44,106 bases of DNA from contig PLZS01000121.1 of NCBI GenBank assembly GCA_003153555.1, positions 1 through 44,106 of the forward strand, in the 5' to 3' direction. Below the pieces are notes generated by a model, which made no database searches, had not been told where the DNA came from, and saw only the letters and a program-made list of their open reading frames with translations. Shown here one piece after another: positions 1 to 8,614 of the stretch (its first letter is position 1; each line of letters starts with the position of its first letter). The stretch is from Candidatus Melainabacteria bacterium. Its GTDB lineage: Bacteria > Cyanobacteriota > Vampirovibrionia > Obscuribacterales > Obscuribacteraceae. Position numbers and translations under genes: made by a program.

Positions 1-1083
1 CCGTGTAGGTGTATCGTTGCCAGCGAACTGAGATGTTAGATGAGCTAGGTCTTGCGATTGCCTAATCGCTGCATCAGGCGATATTGATGTTTGAGGCATC
101 GAGCGTCCGTCAGAGCCGGCCCCCGAAGCAGTAGGCGATACCAGTGATGATGCAGCAGGCGTTACTCTAGATATAACTGGGTCTGCGCCGAGCGTTTTAT
201 CAGAGACTGAGCTCTGCGAAGCCGATGACAGTGGAGATAGTGTGGCTTCTGTCGGCATCTTCGGCACTAAAGCCGGAACAGTCTGCGCTTCCTTGACTGG
301 TGGGACACTTTCAGCGGAAACGGTTGGTGGATGAGGCACCGCAATCGGTACCGTTTCGACTGCGACCAATGGTTTTGCTGCAATTGGACTAGGGGCTACT
401 TCACGCGTCGTGGTCGTCAAAGGAGTACCATTAACAGATGAAATAGTCGGAACCCTGACCGGAACGGTCGCATCCACTTGTGCTCCTGGCGCCTGTACGT
501 GGTCACCAACAGCTGTTGCATGGGGAACATTCACCACCGATGAATCAGTCCCGGCAACCCGGGCTGCCGAATCGGCCGCAATCGGCGCCGCGGCATGTGG
601 TGCACCTTCTAAACTTGGATTAGATGCCGTCTGGCTGCGCGAGGCTGAAAGAGCCACGTCAGCCGCTGTAGGAATCAATCGAGGCGTAGAATTAAACGAA
701 AACATATCTGGTTTAATCGTGAGATCAGCTTGCATTGCTGGACCACGAGCTTGCCCGTTGCCGTTGTCTTTCTCAACCAAATACTGTCCATTATCACCAG
801 ACTGAACGAAATACGTGCCCTTTGTTGTTACCAATTGATTGCCGGACAAAAGGCCAGTTAGGGTGCTATCACCGACTTTGACTGAGACCGGTTGCACGCG
901 GTACACACCATCTGTTTGCTGCATCTTAAGGTCAGCCGCACGCGCCTCGCGGTTCGTGTTCTGGGCGGGCGGCGACTCACCATAAGGGGTATTTTTCATC
1001 AGTTTGTCGCTGGTGGCACTAGCCTCAGGCAGCAGCCACTGCGGTGTAACTTTAGAGTCCAAACTTTCAGGTGTACCGCTCAT
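1..1083 (-). CDS. Large repeat-rich hypothetical protein, N-terminal 361 codons (runs off the left edge)
   Basis: The minus-strand frame is open from an ATG at 1083 to the window edge with no stop. The start is supported by a strong ribosome binding site (AGGAAGGAG, about 5 nt upstream) and by copy A of the 30-bp upstream element 146 nt away. The N-terminus (MSGTPESLDSKVTPQWLLP) has no signal peptide or membrane segment. Residues about 65-110 form a small possible beta module containing YRVQPVSVKVGDSTLTG and GTYFVQSGDNGQYLVEKDN. The rest is Ala/Pro/Ser/Thr-rich linker of low complexity. This architecture resembles the N-terminal part of the giant proteins of this lineage, such as the one at the right edge of the window. 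I do not recognise a function. Confidence 0.8.
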   Translation of the reverse strand, partial: MSGTPESLDSKVTPQWLLPEASATSDKLMKNTPYGESPPAQNTNREARAADLKMQQTDGVYRVQPVSVKVGDSTLTGLLSGNQLVTTKGTYFVQSGDNGQYLVEKDNGNGQARGPAMQADLTIKPDMFSFNSTPRLIPTAADVALSASRSQTASNPSLEGAPHAAAPIAADSAARVAGTDSSVVNVPHATAVGDHVQAPGAQVDATVPVRVPTISSVNGTPLTTTTREVAPSPIAAKPLVAVETVPIAVPHPPTVSAESVPPVKEAQTVPALVPKMPTEATLSPLSSASQSSVSDKTLGADPVISRVTPAASSLVSPTASGAGSDGRSMPQTSISPDAAIRQSQDLAHLTSQFAGNDTPTR

Positions 1084-1229
1084 CTCCGCTCCTTCCTGTG
1101 CCCAAGCGAAACCACGCGAGAGCTGAGCTCGCAGAGCATCGATGGGAAGCTGAATTACTTTCTAATTACTCACTTCAGAAGTGTTATTGAATTAGCTGAA
1201 AACATTTTATTCTTGACTACCCTAACGAC

Positions 1230-1259
1230 TCCGGAATGATTTGTTTCTTTTTTGTGTAA
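1230..1259 (-). promoter_or_regulatory. 30-bp upstream element, copy A
   Basis: On the minus strand the element reads TTACAC, an A-rich stretch, then ACAAATCATTCCGGA. It points toward the partial gene that starts at 1083, 146 nt away. It matches eleven other copies in the window; copies C and D also carry the GAAACAAAT variant of the middle part. Confidence 0.75.
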
Positions 1260-1324
1260 TTAGGAATCACGGTAGTTTCATGCGAGTGACTCAAACCTAC
1301 GCCAGACGCTGTGATTATGGACTT

Positions 1325-2815
1325 TTATGCGATCAATTTTGCAAAGCTTTCCACTAACGGTTGAGCATTTGTTTCTTCAATATCGGCGAATGAAATGATG
1401 AATTGTCCCGTCGGTGGACGTTCCGATAAATAGTAGCCTTGCGTGCTTGCCATCGGCAAACCGGTCGCTTTGGCGGCTTCGACCAGGGCGGCGTCAACCC
1501 AATCAGTCTTGATGCGAACAAATATATGTGTGCCGGCACTTTCACGCGCGATCCAGATTTTTCTTCCCAAACAACGAGTCAAAGCTGTTATCAAGGCATT
1601 TCGTCTACGCAAAAGACTGAGTGCGCTCTTGCGAATATGTCGCTCCACATAGCCTTCCCTTATAAAGTCAGCCAGCACCATTTGATCGAGCACAGGAACA
1701 TTGCGCTGAAACATTTCTTTTGCATTTGCAATTAGGGGAATGAGCTGCGCTGGAAAAACTGCAAAACTGAGACGAACTAGCGGAGACAGAACCTTCCCAA
1801 AGGAAGATAGATAGATCACGCTGCTTTTGCTGGAATCCAAACCTTGAAGGGAAGGAAGTGGACGGCTGGCATAGCGAAACAGGCTGTCATTGTCATCTTC
1901 TAAGATCAGAGTTCCATTCTTGGTTGCCCATTCCAAAAGCTCTTGTCGACGACTAAGCGACATTGGCATTCCGAGCGGATCGTGATGTGACGGCGTCACA
2001 CAAGCCATTTTGGGAGGACTAGATAAGCGGTTGAGTTGATCAACGCAAAGACCATTTTCATCGACATCGATCGGACACAATTTGCCTTTGTACGCTTCGA
2101 ACACCCGGCGTGAATGTCGGAAACCAGGGTTCTCCACGGCAATTCGATCACCTGGATTGATTAGTAATTTGCCGATCAAGTCGAGAGCAGACATCGTATC
2201 GGGAAAAATTACGACGCGATCTGGATCGCAATCTAGCGACCGAGTTCGTTTGAGATAATCTGTGAGCTGCACCCGAAGAGGTTCGTGACCGAGCGGATCC
2301 ACGACTGGATCGCACAGTCCGCTATACTCAGTCTGAATGTGTTTGTACATTAGTTTCTTCCAGTGTTTAAATGGAAGTTGGTCTGCAGGAAGAGCACCAC
2401 AATTCAATTCCTTATAGAGATCGAGTCGCTGATCTGCAACAACTTGTTCTGCAAATTCTGAGATCGCTATTGGGAAGCTGTCGGGCTGTACATTTATTGT
2501 TTGTGCAGGGTTGGTTTCTGCATCGATTGACTCTGACACTGTCTCCGGACCAGTGCAGCTCACTGCAGTCAATCTTCCGTTTTTCGACTCTAAATAACCC
2601 TGACTCTGCAAGATATCAACGCTACGCAGCACGGTGTGTCTCGATATTCCTAGTTTTCTAGAAAGATCTCGAGTCGAATCTAGCACCGTCCCATGGCTGA
2701 CTTTGCCGGTTTTAATTGCGTCACGCAGAGAGTGCGACAATTGCTCATAGAGCGGGCTGCTAAGATTCTCGTCTAAAATGATCGGCAAGTTGATAATAGT
2801 GTTCATTGTGTTCAT
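1325..2815 (-). CDS. MocR/PdxR-family regulator: GntR-type winged helix fused to a fold-type I aminotransferase domain
   Basis: The 496-residue length is normal for MocR regulators. Residues about 15-80 form a GntR winged helix (PLYEQLSHSLRDAIKTGKV, then DLSRKLGISRHTVLRSVDIL). Residues about 130-490 are an aminotransferase-like domain with an LGHEPLR segment, VTPSHHDPLG, and SSFGK, where Lys341 is the expected PLP Schiff-base lysine. The usual EDDYDSEFRY motif appears as EDDNDSLFRY, so the conserved Tyr is Asn. Family members are PLP-responsive transcription factors, often of PLP synthesis, GABA/taurine use or transport. No obvious target lies beside it, and no copy of the 30-bp element precedes it. 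The start could be ATG 2815 or the in-frame ATG 2806. Confidence 0.9.
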   Translation of the reverse strand: MNTMNTIINLPIILDENLSSPLYEQLSHSLRDAIKTGKVSHGTVLDSTRDLSRKLGISRHTVLRSVDILQSQGYLESKNGRLTAVSCTGPETVSESIDAETNPAQTINVQPDSFPIAISEFAEQVVADQRLDLYKELNCGALPADQLPFKHWKKLMYKHIQTEYSGLCDPVVDPLGHEPLRVQLTDYLKRTRSLDCDPDRVVIFPDTMSALDLIGKLLINPGDRIAVENPGFRHSRRVFEAYKGKLCPIDVDENGLCVDQLNRLSSPPKMACVTPSHHDPLGMPMSLSRRQELLEWATKNGTLILEDDNDSLFRYASRPLPSLQGLDSSKSSVIYLSSFGKVLSPLVRLSFAVFPAQLIPLIANAKEMFQRNVPVLDQMVLADFIREGYVERHIRKSALSLLRRRNALITALTRCLGRKIWIARESAGTHIFVRIKTDWVDAALVEAAKATGLPMASTQGYYLSERPPTGQFIISFADIEETNAQPLVESFAKLIA

Positions 2816-3146
2816 TCAATTTTTTCTCTATACATATGGTTCTGAGTTGTCTTGAGACTTCTTGAATCCGCGATCGAAAATCTTGTTAGATCTATCGCCG
2901 CAAATAAGTACGGCCTTTGCAGGTAGACTCTTCTTGCTTAGACTCGAGCACCGCACCAATAATCTAATGACAACTGCGAGAATATCTCTGGAATAGTTTG
3001 TGTCTTTCTTGTGTAAGACGCCCGCATTGCTGAGTAAAAACTCGAGGCCGCTCCGGGGTTTGAAGAATTGACGAGGATCATCCATCAACTCGAAATCTTG
3101 TGTTCCTCAATTGACTTCGAGTCACACAATTTGGCGAAACGCAGAG
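2816..3146. other. Intergenic region with one doubtful ORF
   Basis: A minus-strand frame 3085-2828 (MDDPRQFFKPRSGLEF, about 85 codons) is open, but it has no convincing ribosome binding site, no recognisable domain and no upstream element in its direction. I regard it as unproven. The region otherwise holds the upstream sequence of the MocR-type gene, including an AT-rich stretch just before its start. Confidence 0.3.
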
Positions 3147-3176
3147 ATACCAAAAAAATACACAAATGATTCCGGA
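3147..3176 (+). promoter_or_regulatory. 30-bp upstream element, copy B
   Basis: The element reads ATACC, A7, then TACACAAATGATTCCGGA. It points toward the GGDEF-like gene at 3375, 198 nt away, the longest spacing in the set. It is nearly identical to copy H at 31784. Confidence 0.8.
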
Positions 3177-3374
3177 GTTCTTTCCATCGCAACCTTTAGA
3201 TTGAGTCATCCTGAATTAATCCGAGTATAAGTTGAAATTGCAAATTGAACACGGCTGCTTTCGCCAACTGCAATAGGACGATTAGGAGTCTACAATTGGT
3301 GACGCAATCCGCATTAACGTGACACCAAATATGTGAAAGAGTGATGAGAAAGCAAACTATCGCGAGGGGTTTAA

Positions 3375-3944
3375 ATGTCTGAAATTTATTGGGCGCCAAA
3401 GCAAGTAGAGCGCCGTCTTTATCGCTCGAACGGCTCGCACAAGAGCACTCTCAACCATATCCCGGCTTTGTGTCAGGCCCAACCTATTATCAAGTTTGGC
3501 GAACCGCTGAAACAAATATACACTCGTGAGCAGCTCATTCAATTGCTCGACGAACAAATGGAACTGAGCGTTAGTCTTGATTATCCACTATGCTTAGCCG
3601 TTGCAGAGTTCAGGCTTAACAGCGAGATCACCGAGGAACTTGGTTCTTTGATCTTGTTTTCCGTCGCTAGACTTATCAATCTAATATTGCGCCCGACCGA
3701 CATTGTTATCAGATACGGTAACAAAATGGTCGCCTTTATTCTGCACGAATCCAATGAGCAAGGTGGACGTTGTGCTGTCACCCGTCTGACAGAACGATTG
3801 TCTCAAGGAGTAACAGTTGAGGAGAAGAAAATTCAATTGATCCCATCATTTGGAATTTCTGCAAACCTTGTCGGTGAGACCAAGCCTGCAGATAGGCTTT
3901 TGGTCAATGCAGAGAATGCGTTGTGGGCCCTTCGTGGATGGTAG
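3375..3944 (+). CDS. Degenerate GGDEF-domain protein
   Basis: The gene encodes 189 residues. The start follows a GCGAGGGG ribosome binding site. Residues about 48-185 show the pattern of a GGDEF domain: a YTREQLIQLLDEQ helix, a PLCLAVAEF strand, a helix ending ILRPTDIVIRYG, and a late IQLIPSFGIS strand followed by ADRLLVNAENALWAL. At the active-site turn RYGNKMVAFIL (113-123) replaces GGDEF/GGEEF, so diguanylate cyclase activity is not expected. There is no signal peptide or membrane segment. The family suggests a c-di-GMP or other nucleotide receptor, or a protein-interaction module; that is inference. It is preceded by copy B of the 30-bp element. Confidence 0.75.
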   Translation: MSEIYWAPKQVERRLYRSNGSHKSTLNHIPALCQAQPIIKFGEPLKQIYTREQLIQLLDEQMELSVSLDYPLCLAVAEFRLNSEITEELGSLILFSVARLINLILRPTDIVIRYGNKMVAFILHESNEQGGRCAVTRLTERLSQGVTVEEKKIQLIPSFGISANLVGETKPADRLLVNAENALWALRGW

Positions 3945-4021
3945 GCTGCGCAGCGAACAAACTTATAGGAAAGGCATAGTTCCACGCTGTTTTGTTTGAA
4001 TGGAGAACGCACCAAGTAATG

Positions 4022-4051
4022 ATCACGAATTATTCACAAATCATTCCTGTC
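4022..4051 (+). promoter_or_regulatory. 30-bp upstream element, copy K
   Basis: A diverged copy that ends TATTCACAAATCATTCCTGT. It points toward the secreted-protein gene at 4165, 113 nt away. The TTCC core and CACAAAT are kept, while the last bases differ. Confidence 0.6.
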
Positions 4052-4164
4052 TTATAAACGGTTTCCATCGCATCATGGGCGAGTCAACCAACCCAAATGG
4101 AGCGAATGTCGGTGCAACTTATTTCACAACCTTCTTATTCACTCGTTTCGGGAGGAACCTACGT

Positions 4165-4734
4165 ATGAAATGTGTTAGCAGTCGCAGACTAATGGGCGAC
4201 ATCGTTTTACTAAGTGCAGGACTGTTTCTTCTTACGAATCCTAGCTTTGCCCAGGGTTCATACGATACCAGTAATACTGGTGCATACGGAGAGTTTGATC
4301 TCGGCTCGACCATGGCTTCTGCCTCTCAACCTGCCACTACCAGCAGTGGTGGAAATATGAATATCGGCTCAAGCGGCAGTCAAGGCTCAGCCGGTAACTG
4401 GACGAACAGAACCAATGAGGCGCCAGGACAAAGAGTTGCCTTGAACTCACAGAAAACAACTACTCAACATGTCAGCACTTTGCCGCAAGCAGGATGGCTT
4501 CCACTTGATAGAGTTTTTGGTGGCTACAAACCATTGCCTCCCACGGTGTTAGATAGTTTCGTCAACGCAGCTGGTGGTTTTGCCGATCAAATTTATGGAG
4601 ATGAAGGCACCACAGGTCTTCCACCATTCTATGGTTTCGATGAAACGCACAGAATTGAGCGAGGAATAGTTACGCCTGGTTTGACGACGGGGCACCGAAG
4701 TTTATTGCCGGAAGCATGGGGATATCCTAATTAG
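4165..4734 (+). CDS. Small exported protein, Ser/Gly-rich, function unknown
   Basis: I chose the ATG at 4165 rather than the upstream ATG at 4000. It follows a GGGAGGA ribosome binding site, and translation from it begins with a typical signal peptide: a basic MKCVSSRRLMG, a hydrophobic stretch, then cleavage after SFA. The mature protein of about 155 residues has a low-complexity Ser/Gly/Asn/Thr first half. The second half is more ordered: LPQAGWLPLDRVFGGYKPLP, then TGLPPFYGF and a C-terminal EAWGYPN. It resembles in layout the exported protein at 10488-10925, although I see no clear sequence identity. A strong terminator follows. A role as a secreted substrate or surface protein is only an inference. 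Confidence 0.75.
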   Translation: MKCVSSRRLMGDIVLLSAGLFLLTNPSFAQGSYDTSNTGAYGEFDLGSTMASASQPATTSSGGNMNIGSSGSQGSAGNWTNRTNEAPGQRVALNSQKTTTQHVSTLPQAGWLPLDRVFGGYKPLPPTVLDSFVNAAGGFADQIYGDEGTTGLPPFYGFDETHRIERGIVTPGLTTGHRSLLPEAWGYPN

Positions 4735-4783
4735 AGCGACTAATGTCAGGCAAGTTTAAAGTTAAAGTTTAAAGGGGCGGCAG

Positions 4784-4812
4784 ACGGAGCGCATTTCATG
4801 CGCTTCGTTTTC
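4784..4812 (+). terminator. Rho-independent terminator
   Basis: An 11-bp stem (ACGGAGCGCAT, loop TTC, ATGCGCTTCGT, one G-T pair) is followed by a run of T, 50 nt downstream of the exported-protein stop codon. Confidence 0.85.
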
Positions 4813-4917
4813 CATTTGTTTAAACAGCCCCAAGCATTTGGTTATCTTATTTCCAAACATTAACAATGTTTACGTAAACAAACTTCGCCTCCCATATGCG
4901 AAATATGTTCAAAAGAC

Positions 4918-5439
4918 CTAAAGACTGGCGCCTCGAGTCAACGTATTTATTGAAGTCAGACCAGTGTTCCGCAGCAGCTGAACCTGAGCTTTATTGAAAG
5001 CTACGATTGCCTGCGCTTTATTGATGCCGGCTTAAGTAAGATCTCGTTGAGCGTTCAGGACATCGATGTTTAAACCAACGCCTGCCTCCATACGCTTTCT
5101 AGCTATCCTGAGTTCTTCTTCTGCGGCTTGGATTTGCACGCTAGCCTTTTCGATTTTTATGTCTGCAACCAAACTCTGATTGTCCTGTGCAGCGTTCAAA
5201 CGCAATTGCTCAACCGAAATTGCAACAGCTCGGGTGCGAATGGCTAATAATGCCTCATTGAGGATAAGGTCGTAATATCGGTTAGCAGTTTCCAACAAAA
5301 CATCGTTGACGCTGCCTTTCAATGTGGCACGAGATGCGCGCAGTCGATGCTTCTCTTGCAAGGTCCCAAACAGAACTTTTCCACCTTGATAAGCGTTATA
5401 GGTAAATCCGGCAGTAAGCACTTGCAGTCGAGCAGGCAA
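4918..5439 (-). pseudogene. TolC-family outer-membrane efflux protein, C-terminal half with an in-frame stop
   Basis: The frame shows the long-helix pattern of TolC/OprM proteins: NAYQGGKVLFGTLQEKHRL, NDVLLETANRYYDLILNEAL, QLRLNAAQDNQSLVADIKIE, and RKRMEAGVGLNIDVLNAQRDL. At 5032-5034 a TAA replaces what is normally a Gln codon. Beyond it the same frame resumes with INKAQAIVAFNKAQVQLLR until a stop at 4918. The N-terminal half is missing: the frame begins directly where the MFS pseudogene ends, next to a run of eight T. This points to a deletion between an efflux pump gene and its outer-membrane partner. Confidence 0.8.
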
Positions 5440-5449
5440 TTTTTTTTAC

Positions 5450-6966
5450 CTGACGTAAGTAGCAAGCAAAAGGGTAGCGAGCCAGCGGTAAATACTGCCA
5501 ATAGCCAAGCAATGTCCGAATAAGACATTAATGCTGCCTGCTGAGCAACTTGATTTGACATAACGCTGAGCGCCCGTACTACAGCATCTGCATGTGACCA
5601 ACCTTCATGTTGAAACATCTGAGTCAACTCAGCCAGGCGTCCCATAGCTTCAGTTCCATAAGGAGTAATTTTCTCAACCAAGACGGCTCGGTGGAAATCT
5701 GTTCGGCGGGTCAATAGAGTCGCCAGGCAAGCGATGCCAACACTTCCACCAAGTGTACGAACGAGACTTAAAAGAGACGAAGCTGTTTGAATGTCTTCTG
5801 TTGGACAGTCACCAACTGCTGCGATCGTCAATGGAAGAAAAACCATAACCACACCCAAGCCGCGCAGAAGACCAGCGACCAAGAAGTTGTCCCACCCCCA
5901 GGCAAGAGTCATCGGGACCAACATCCAATTGGATGCTGCAAGCAACAAAAGCCCGGTCGATACCAATATTCGGGCGTCAAGTTTGCCGGTAAATGCACCA
6001 ATTATTGGAAACATAATCCCGGTCACGATAGCGCTAGGAACCTGAAGAACACCGGCTTGGAACGCGGTGTATCCGAGCATAACTTGAGCGAAGTTAGGAA
6101 GAACGTAATTGACGCCAAACAACACGAACCCAATTACACCTTGAAAAAAGACTCCAGTTGCGACCGACCGAAAACGCAGAATCCGTAAATTAACAGCTGG
6201 CTGTGCAGTTCTCAATTCATGAGTCAGAAATACAATGAATCCAACAACCGCGGCAATTGAGCACCATACTATTGTTTTTGATGAGAACCAATCATCATCC
6301 TGCCCCTTCTCAAGCACATACTGAAATTCAACATGATGCTAAGAGCCGCGACACCGAGCCAATCGACGCGAACTTTCGCACGTTCAAGAGGGTTAACTTC
6401 ATCCTTGGGAAGATATGTTTGACACAAAATTGTGGAGACAATACCAATCGGTAAATTGATAAAGAAAATCCAGCGCCAGTCATAGTTGTCTGTCAGCCAG
6501 CCACCAAGAGTGGACCTACAACGGGTCCGACAATAACGCAAATGCCAAACACGCCTTGAACAAGTCCTTGCATCTCAGGTGGAAAACTCTCAAACAAAAA
6601 TGCTTGCGCCTTCGCAAGCAATCCACCGCCAAATAATCCCTGCACAACACGGGCAAAAACAAGTATTGGCAAATTGGGCGCAATTCCACAGCCCATCGAC
6701 GCCACCGTAAATCCAATCACCGAAAAAACAAAATAAGCCTTTTTGCCGAACATACTGCCCAGCATCACTGCCAGCGGCATAGTAATTACGTTAGCGATCG
6801 CATAGGCGGTGACAACCCAAGCGGCTTCACTTGTGGTGGCACCCAAATTGCCTTGAATATGAGGTAACGCAACATTGGTGATGCTTGAATCGATCACTTC
6901 CATCAAAGCAGCTACTGCCACCCCAACCAGGAGCATCCAGCGGACAATCTCTCCTTTTTGAACCAT
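5450..6966 (-). pseudogene. EmrB/QacA-type (DHA2) MFS multidrug transporter with two frameshifts
   Basis: Three overlapping minus-strand frames give one DHA2 transporter. The first (6966 to about 6510) has LMEVIDSSITNVALPHIQ and the GxxxGP motif FGICVIVGPVVGP. The second (about 6510 to 6325) has LGGWLTDNYDWRWIFFINLP, the hallmark of the family. The third (about 6325 to 5450) has the remaining helices, from VLEKGQDDDWF to SLPFCLLLTSG. The join points are near 6510 and 6325. Proton-driven drug efflux is the family role, but this copy cannot make a full-length protein. It would have formed a pump with a TolC-type channel, whose remnant follows directly. Confidence 0.85.
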
Positions 6967-7168
6967 GCCGACGAAATAACATTCACTTTCCGAGAAACAG
7001 CACCTGTAAGCAAGGTTGCGAATCGAATGGTGCGTATTCCGCTGAAAACGATTAGCGCTCAGAATGGATCATCTGCGTACACCTGTTTAGCAATTGATAT
7101 TTACGACTGGCGGCTTGCGGCTGCCACAGTATGCGGTGGCTCTGATCAACCGCTCAGACTTTCAGACC

Positions 7169-7804
7169 TCACACTTCTCGCTTATCCAGACTGGGGTTTT
7201 GCAAACCAGGATTTTGTGCTGCCAATTGCGCCGCTAAGGCTGGGTTTCCTGCAGCCAATTGAGCCGCCATCGACGGATTCTGCATGGCCAACTCAAGCGC
7301 CATCGACGGATTCCGCATGGCCAACTCAAGCGCCATTCCCGGATTACTCGCCGCCAACTGCGCTGCCAGTGCCGGATTACTCGCTGCCAGTTCTGCTGCT
7401 AACGCTGGATTGTTAGCCGCCTCTAGTGTTAGTGAAGGATTCGTGGTCAAATCGGCAGCAGAAGCAACTGCTGTTGTATCAGCTGTATCACCTCCACCAT
7501 GATGGCCGTGACCATGTCCGTGTGCTTTAGCGAGATGATGAAGATGATGTTCGTCTGCCGCCACATCCATGCCGTGATCCATTAGAGCTAAATGCTGTAT
7601 CGGATCACCCGGATTCTGCCAGGCGCTTTCCTCGAAGACTAGCAAAGAATCAGTGCTGTTGAGCAACTTCACTGCCTCTATTCTTGCTTCGGTTCGCTGT
7701 GCCACAGCTTCGGTTGGAATCAGCTGATCTAATTTTTCCGGTGCTGGTTGATTTGATCCATTATTATTGCCGCCCATATCTTTTACCTGTTTTTCGATTG
7801 CCAT
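7169..7804 (-). CDS. NPxLA-repeat protein with a histidine-rich segment
   Basis: The protein is 211 residues. Residues about 80-105 are His/Gly-rich (HHLHHLAKAHGHGHGHHGG) and could bind metal. From about residue 120 to the end it consists of eleven-residue repeats of the form NPxLAxxLAxx, such as NPALAAQLAAS and NPSMALELAMQ, about seven copies, which should form a long amphipathic alpha structure. The same NPxLA pattern occurs in the giant protein at the right edge. No signal peptide is seen. The start could be ATG 7804 or the in-frame ATG 7777, which has a better-placed CAGGT. No copy of the 30-bp element is found upstream. Confidence 0.7.
   Translation of the reverse strand: MAIEKQVKDMGGNNNGSNQPAPEKLDQLIPTEAVAQRTEARIEAVKLLNSTDSLLVFEESAWQNPGDPIQHLALMDHGMDVAADEHHLHHLAKAHGHGHGHHGGGDTADTTAVASAADLTTNPSLTLEAANNPALAAELAASNPALAAQLAASNPGMALELAMRNPSMALELAMQNPSMAAQLAAGNPALAAQLAAQNPGLQNPSLDKREV
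7200..7430 (-). repeat. 33-bp tandem coding repeats (NPxLAxxLAxx)
   Basis: Tandem 33-bp units encode the eleven-residue repeats. Two adjacent units at 7268-7333 differ at a single base, so recent unit duplication or strong homogenisation is likely. There are no unique spacers, so it is not a CRISPR array. Confidence 0.75.
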
Positions 7805-8261
7805 TTGTGCCCGGGGTCAAAGCGTTCAACACTGCTGCGGGTTTCACAAGTCAGGCCTATACTCCTCCTCCACATGATCAGCGTCAAGTCAAGATTCTGT
7901 CAAAGTAGCCTACAGCGCTAGAGAAACGTTGGATCGTCGAGCAACTACTAGTCCACTTTGGTTCTTTTGACATTGATCTTTGATAGCTTCGCCAAGCTGA
8001 CTCAGCTCGTACACACCATCAGTGGTGCGAGGCAATGCATCGGGTGGCTAAGTGCCAGACTGGGTTTACAGACATGGATACTAATATCATGCAACGTAAT
8101 CAGCTCTTTATTCCCGGTAGATCTAAGGATTTGTAGACAATGCTAGCCAATTCGTCAATTGGGTGTCCTACGAAACTGCACCGTTAAACTCCAGAGCTAC
8201 TTCTTTTGGATCCAAAACAACTTAGGCGCCGTCAGAAAATAACCACCAGATTTAAAGCGGA
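7805..8261. other. Gene-poor region
   Basis: No frame on either strand gives a convincing protein. A plus-strand segment about 7805-7908 (FNTAAGFTSQAYTPPPH, then a stop) looks protein-like but continues a frame that is antisense to the NPxLA gene. It may be a scrap of an older gene. Confidence 0.35.
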
Positions 8262-8400
8262 TTAATCGGTGTAATTCCACTCGCCGTGGAAGCTGTGGCG
8301 AGATAAGCTGATCTGTGAAAGCTCTTCGTCGGTAGACGCCCGACCCAGTTCATTAGTAGGAAAGTCATGCACCTGTATCCAACGCTCCTCAACTCTTTAC
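8262..8400 (-). mobile_element. ISAzo13-like transposase relic, internally deleted
   Basis: The minus-strand frame (stop at 8262-8264) reads IQVHDFPTNELGRA, then STDEELSQISLSRHSF, then HGEWNYT. VHDFP with LGRA recalls the middle of ISAzo13-family transposases, and the HGEWNYT ending recalls their C-terminus. The two pieces are joined directly, which implies an internal deletion. A stop lies just upstream at about 8402. I saw no terminal inverted repeats. Confidence 0.5.
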
Positions 8401-8507
8401 GACAACAACTCTGTGATCATTCTTGCATTTGTCATCGGCCTTGCCGTTTTCTACGGGTAAACATTGCGACACCGGCAACACCGTCGTTGGCACCGCGAGA
8501 AAACATA

Positions 8508-8537
8508 ATTATCAAAAAATTCACGAATGATTCCGCT
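8508..8537 (+). promoter_or_regulatory. 30-bp upstream element, copy I
   Basis: The copy reads ATTATC, an A-rich stretch, then TTCACGAATGATTCCGC. It points toward the metallopeptidase pseudogene start at 8615, 77 nt away. The final GGA is changed to GCT. Confidence 0.65.
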
Positions 8538-8614
8538 TAAATTTTGGCGGAGCCAGCTAATCTGACGCGGTAGCAGTGTGTCTCGCCCAACTGAGACAAC
8601 GTTCTAGGAGAAAC

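Noticed and set aside
410..1239. Plus-strand ORFs at 410-805 and 892-1239
   Set aside because: The opposite strand is open from 1083 to the edge with a strong ribosome binding site and an upstream element. These frames are antisense to it and have no start signals.
4000..4164. N-terminal extension of the exported protein from ATG 4000
   Set aside because: It overlaps copy K of the upstream element, has no ribosome binding site and would bury a clear signal peptide that begins at 4165.
4855..4880. Terminator for the TolC remnant
   Set aside because: The AAACATT/AATGTTT hairpin and the GTTTACGTAAAC palindrome are AT-rich with no proper T run on the minus strand.
7268..7333. CRISPR-like tandem repeats
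   Set aside because: The 33-bp units are directly adjacent with no spacers and encode NPxLA repeats.
6958..7416. Plus-strand ORF of 152 codons
   Set aside because: Its C-terminal half is antisense to the NPxLA repeats, which explains its own apparent repeat, and its N-terminal part shows no domain.
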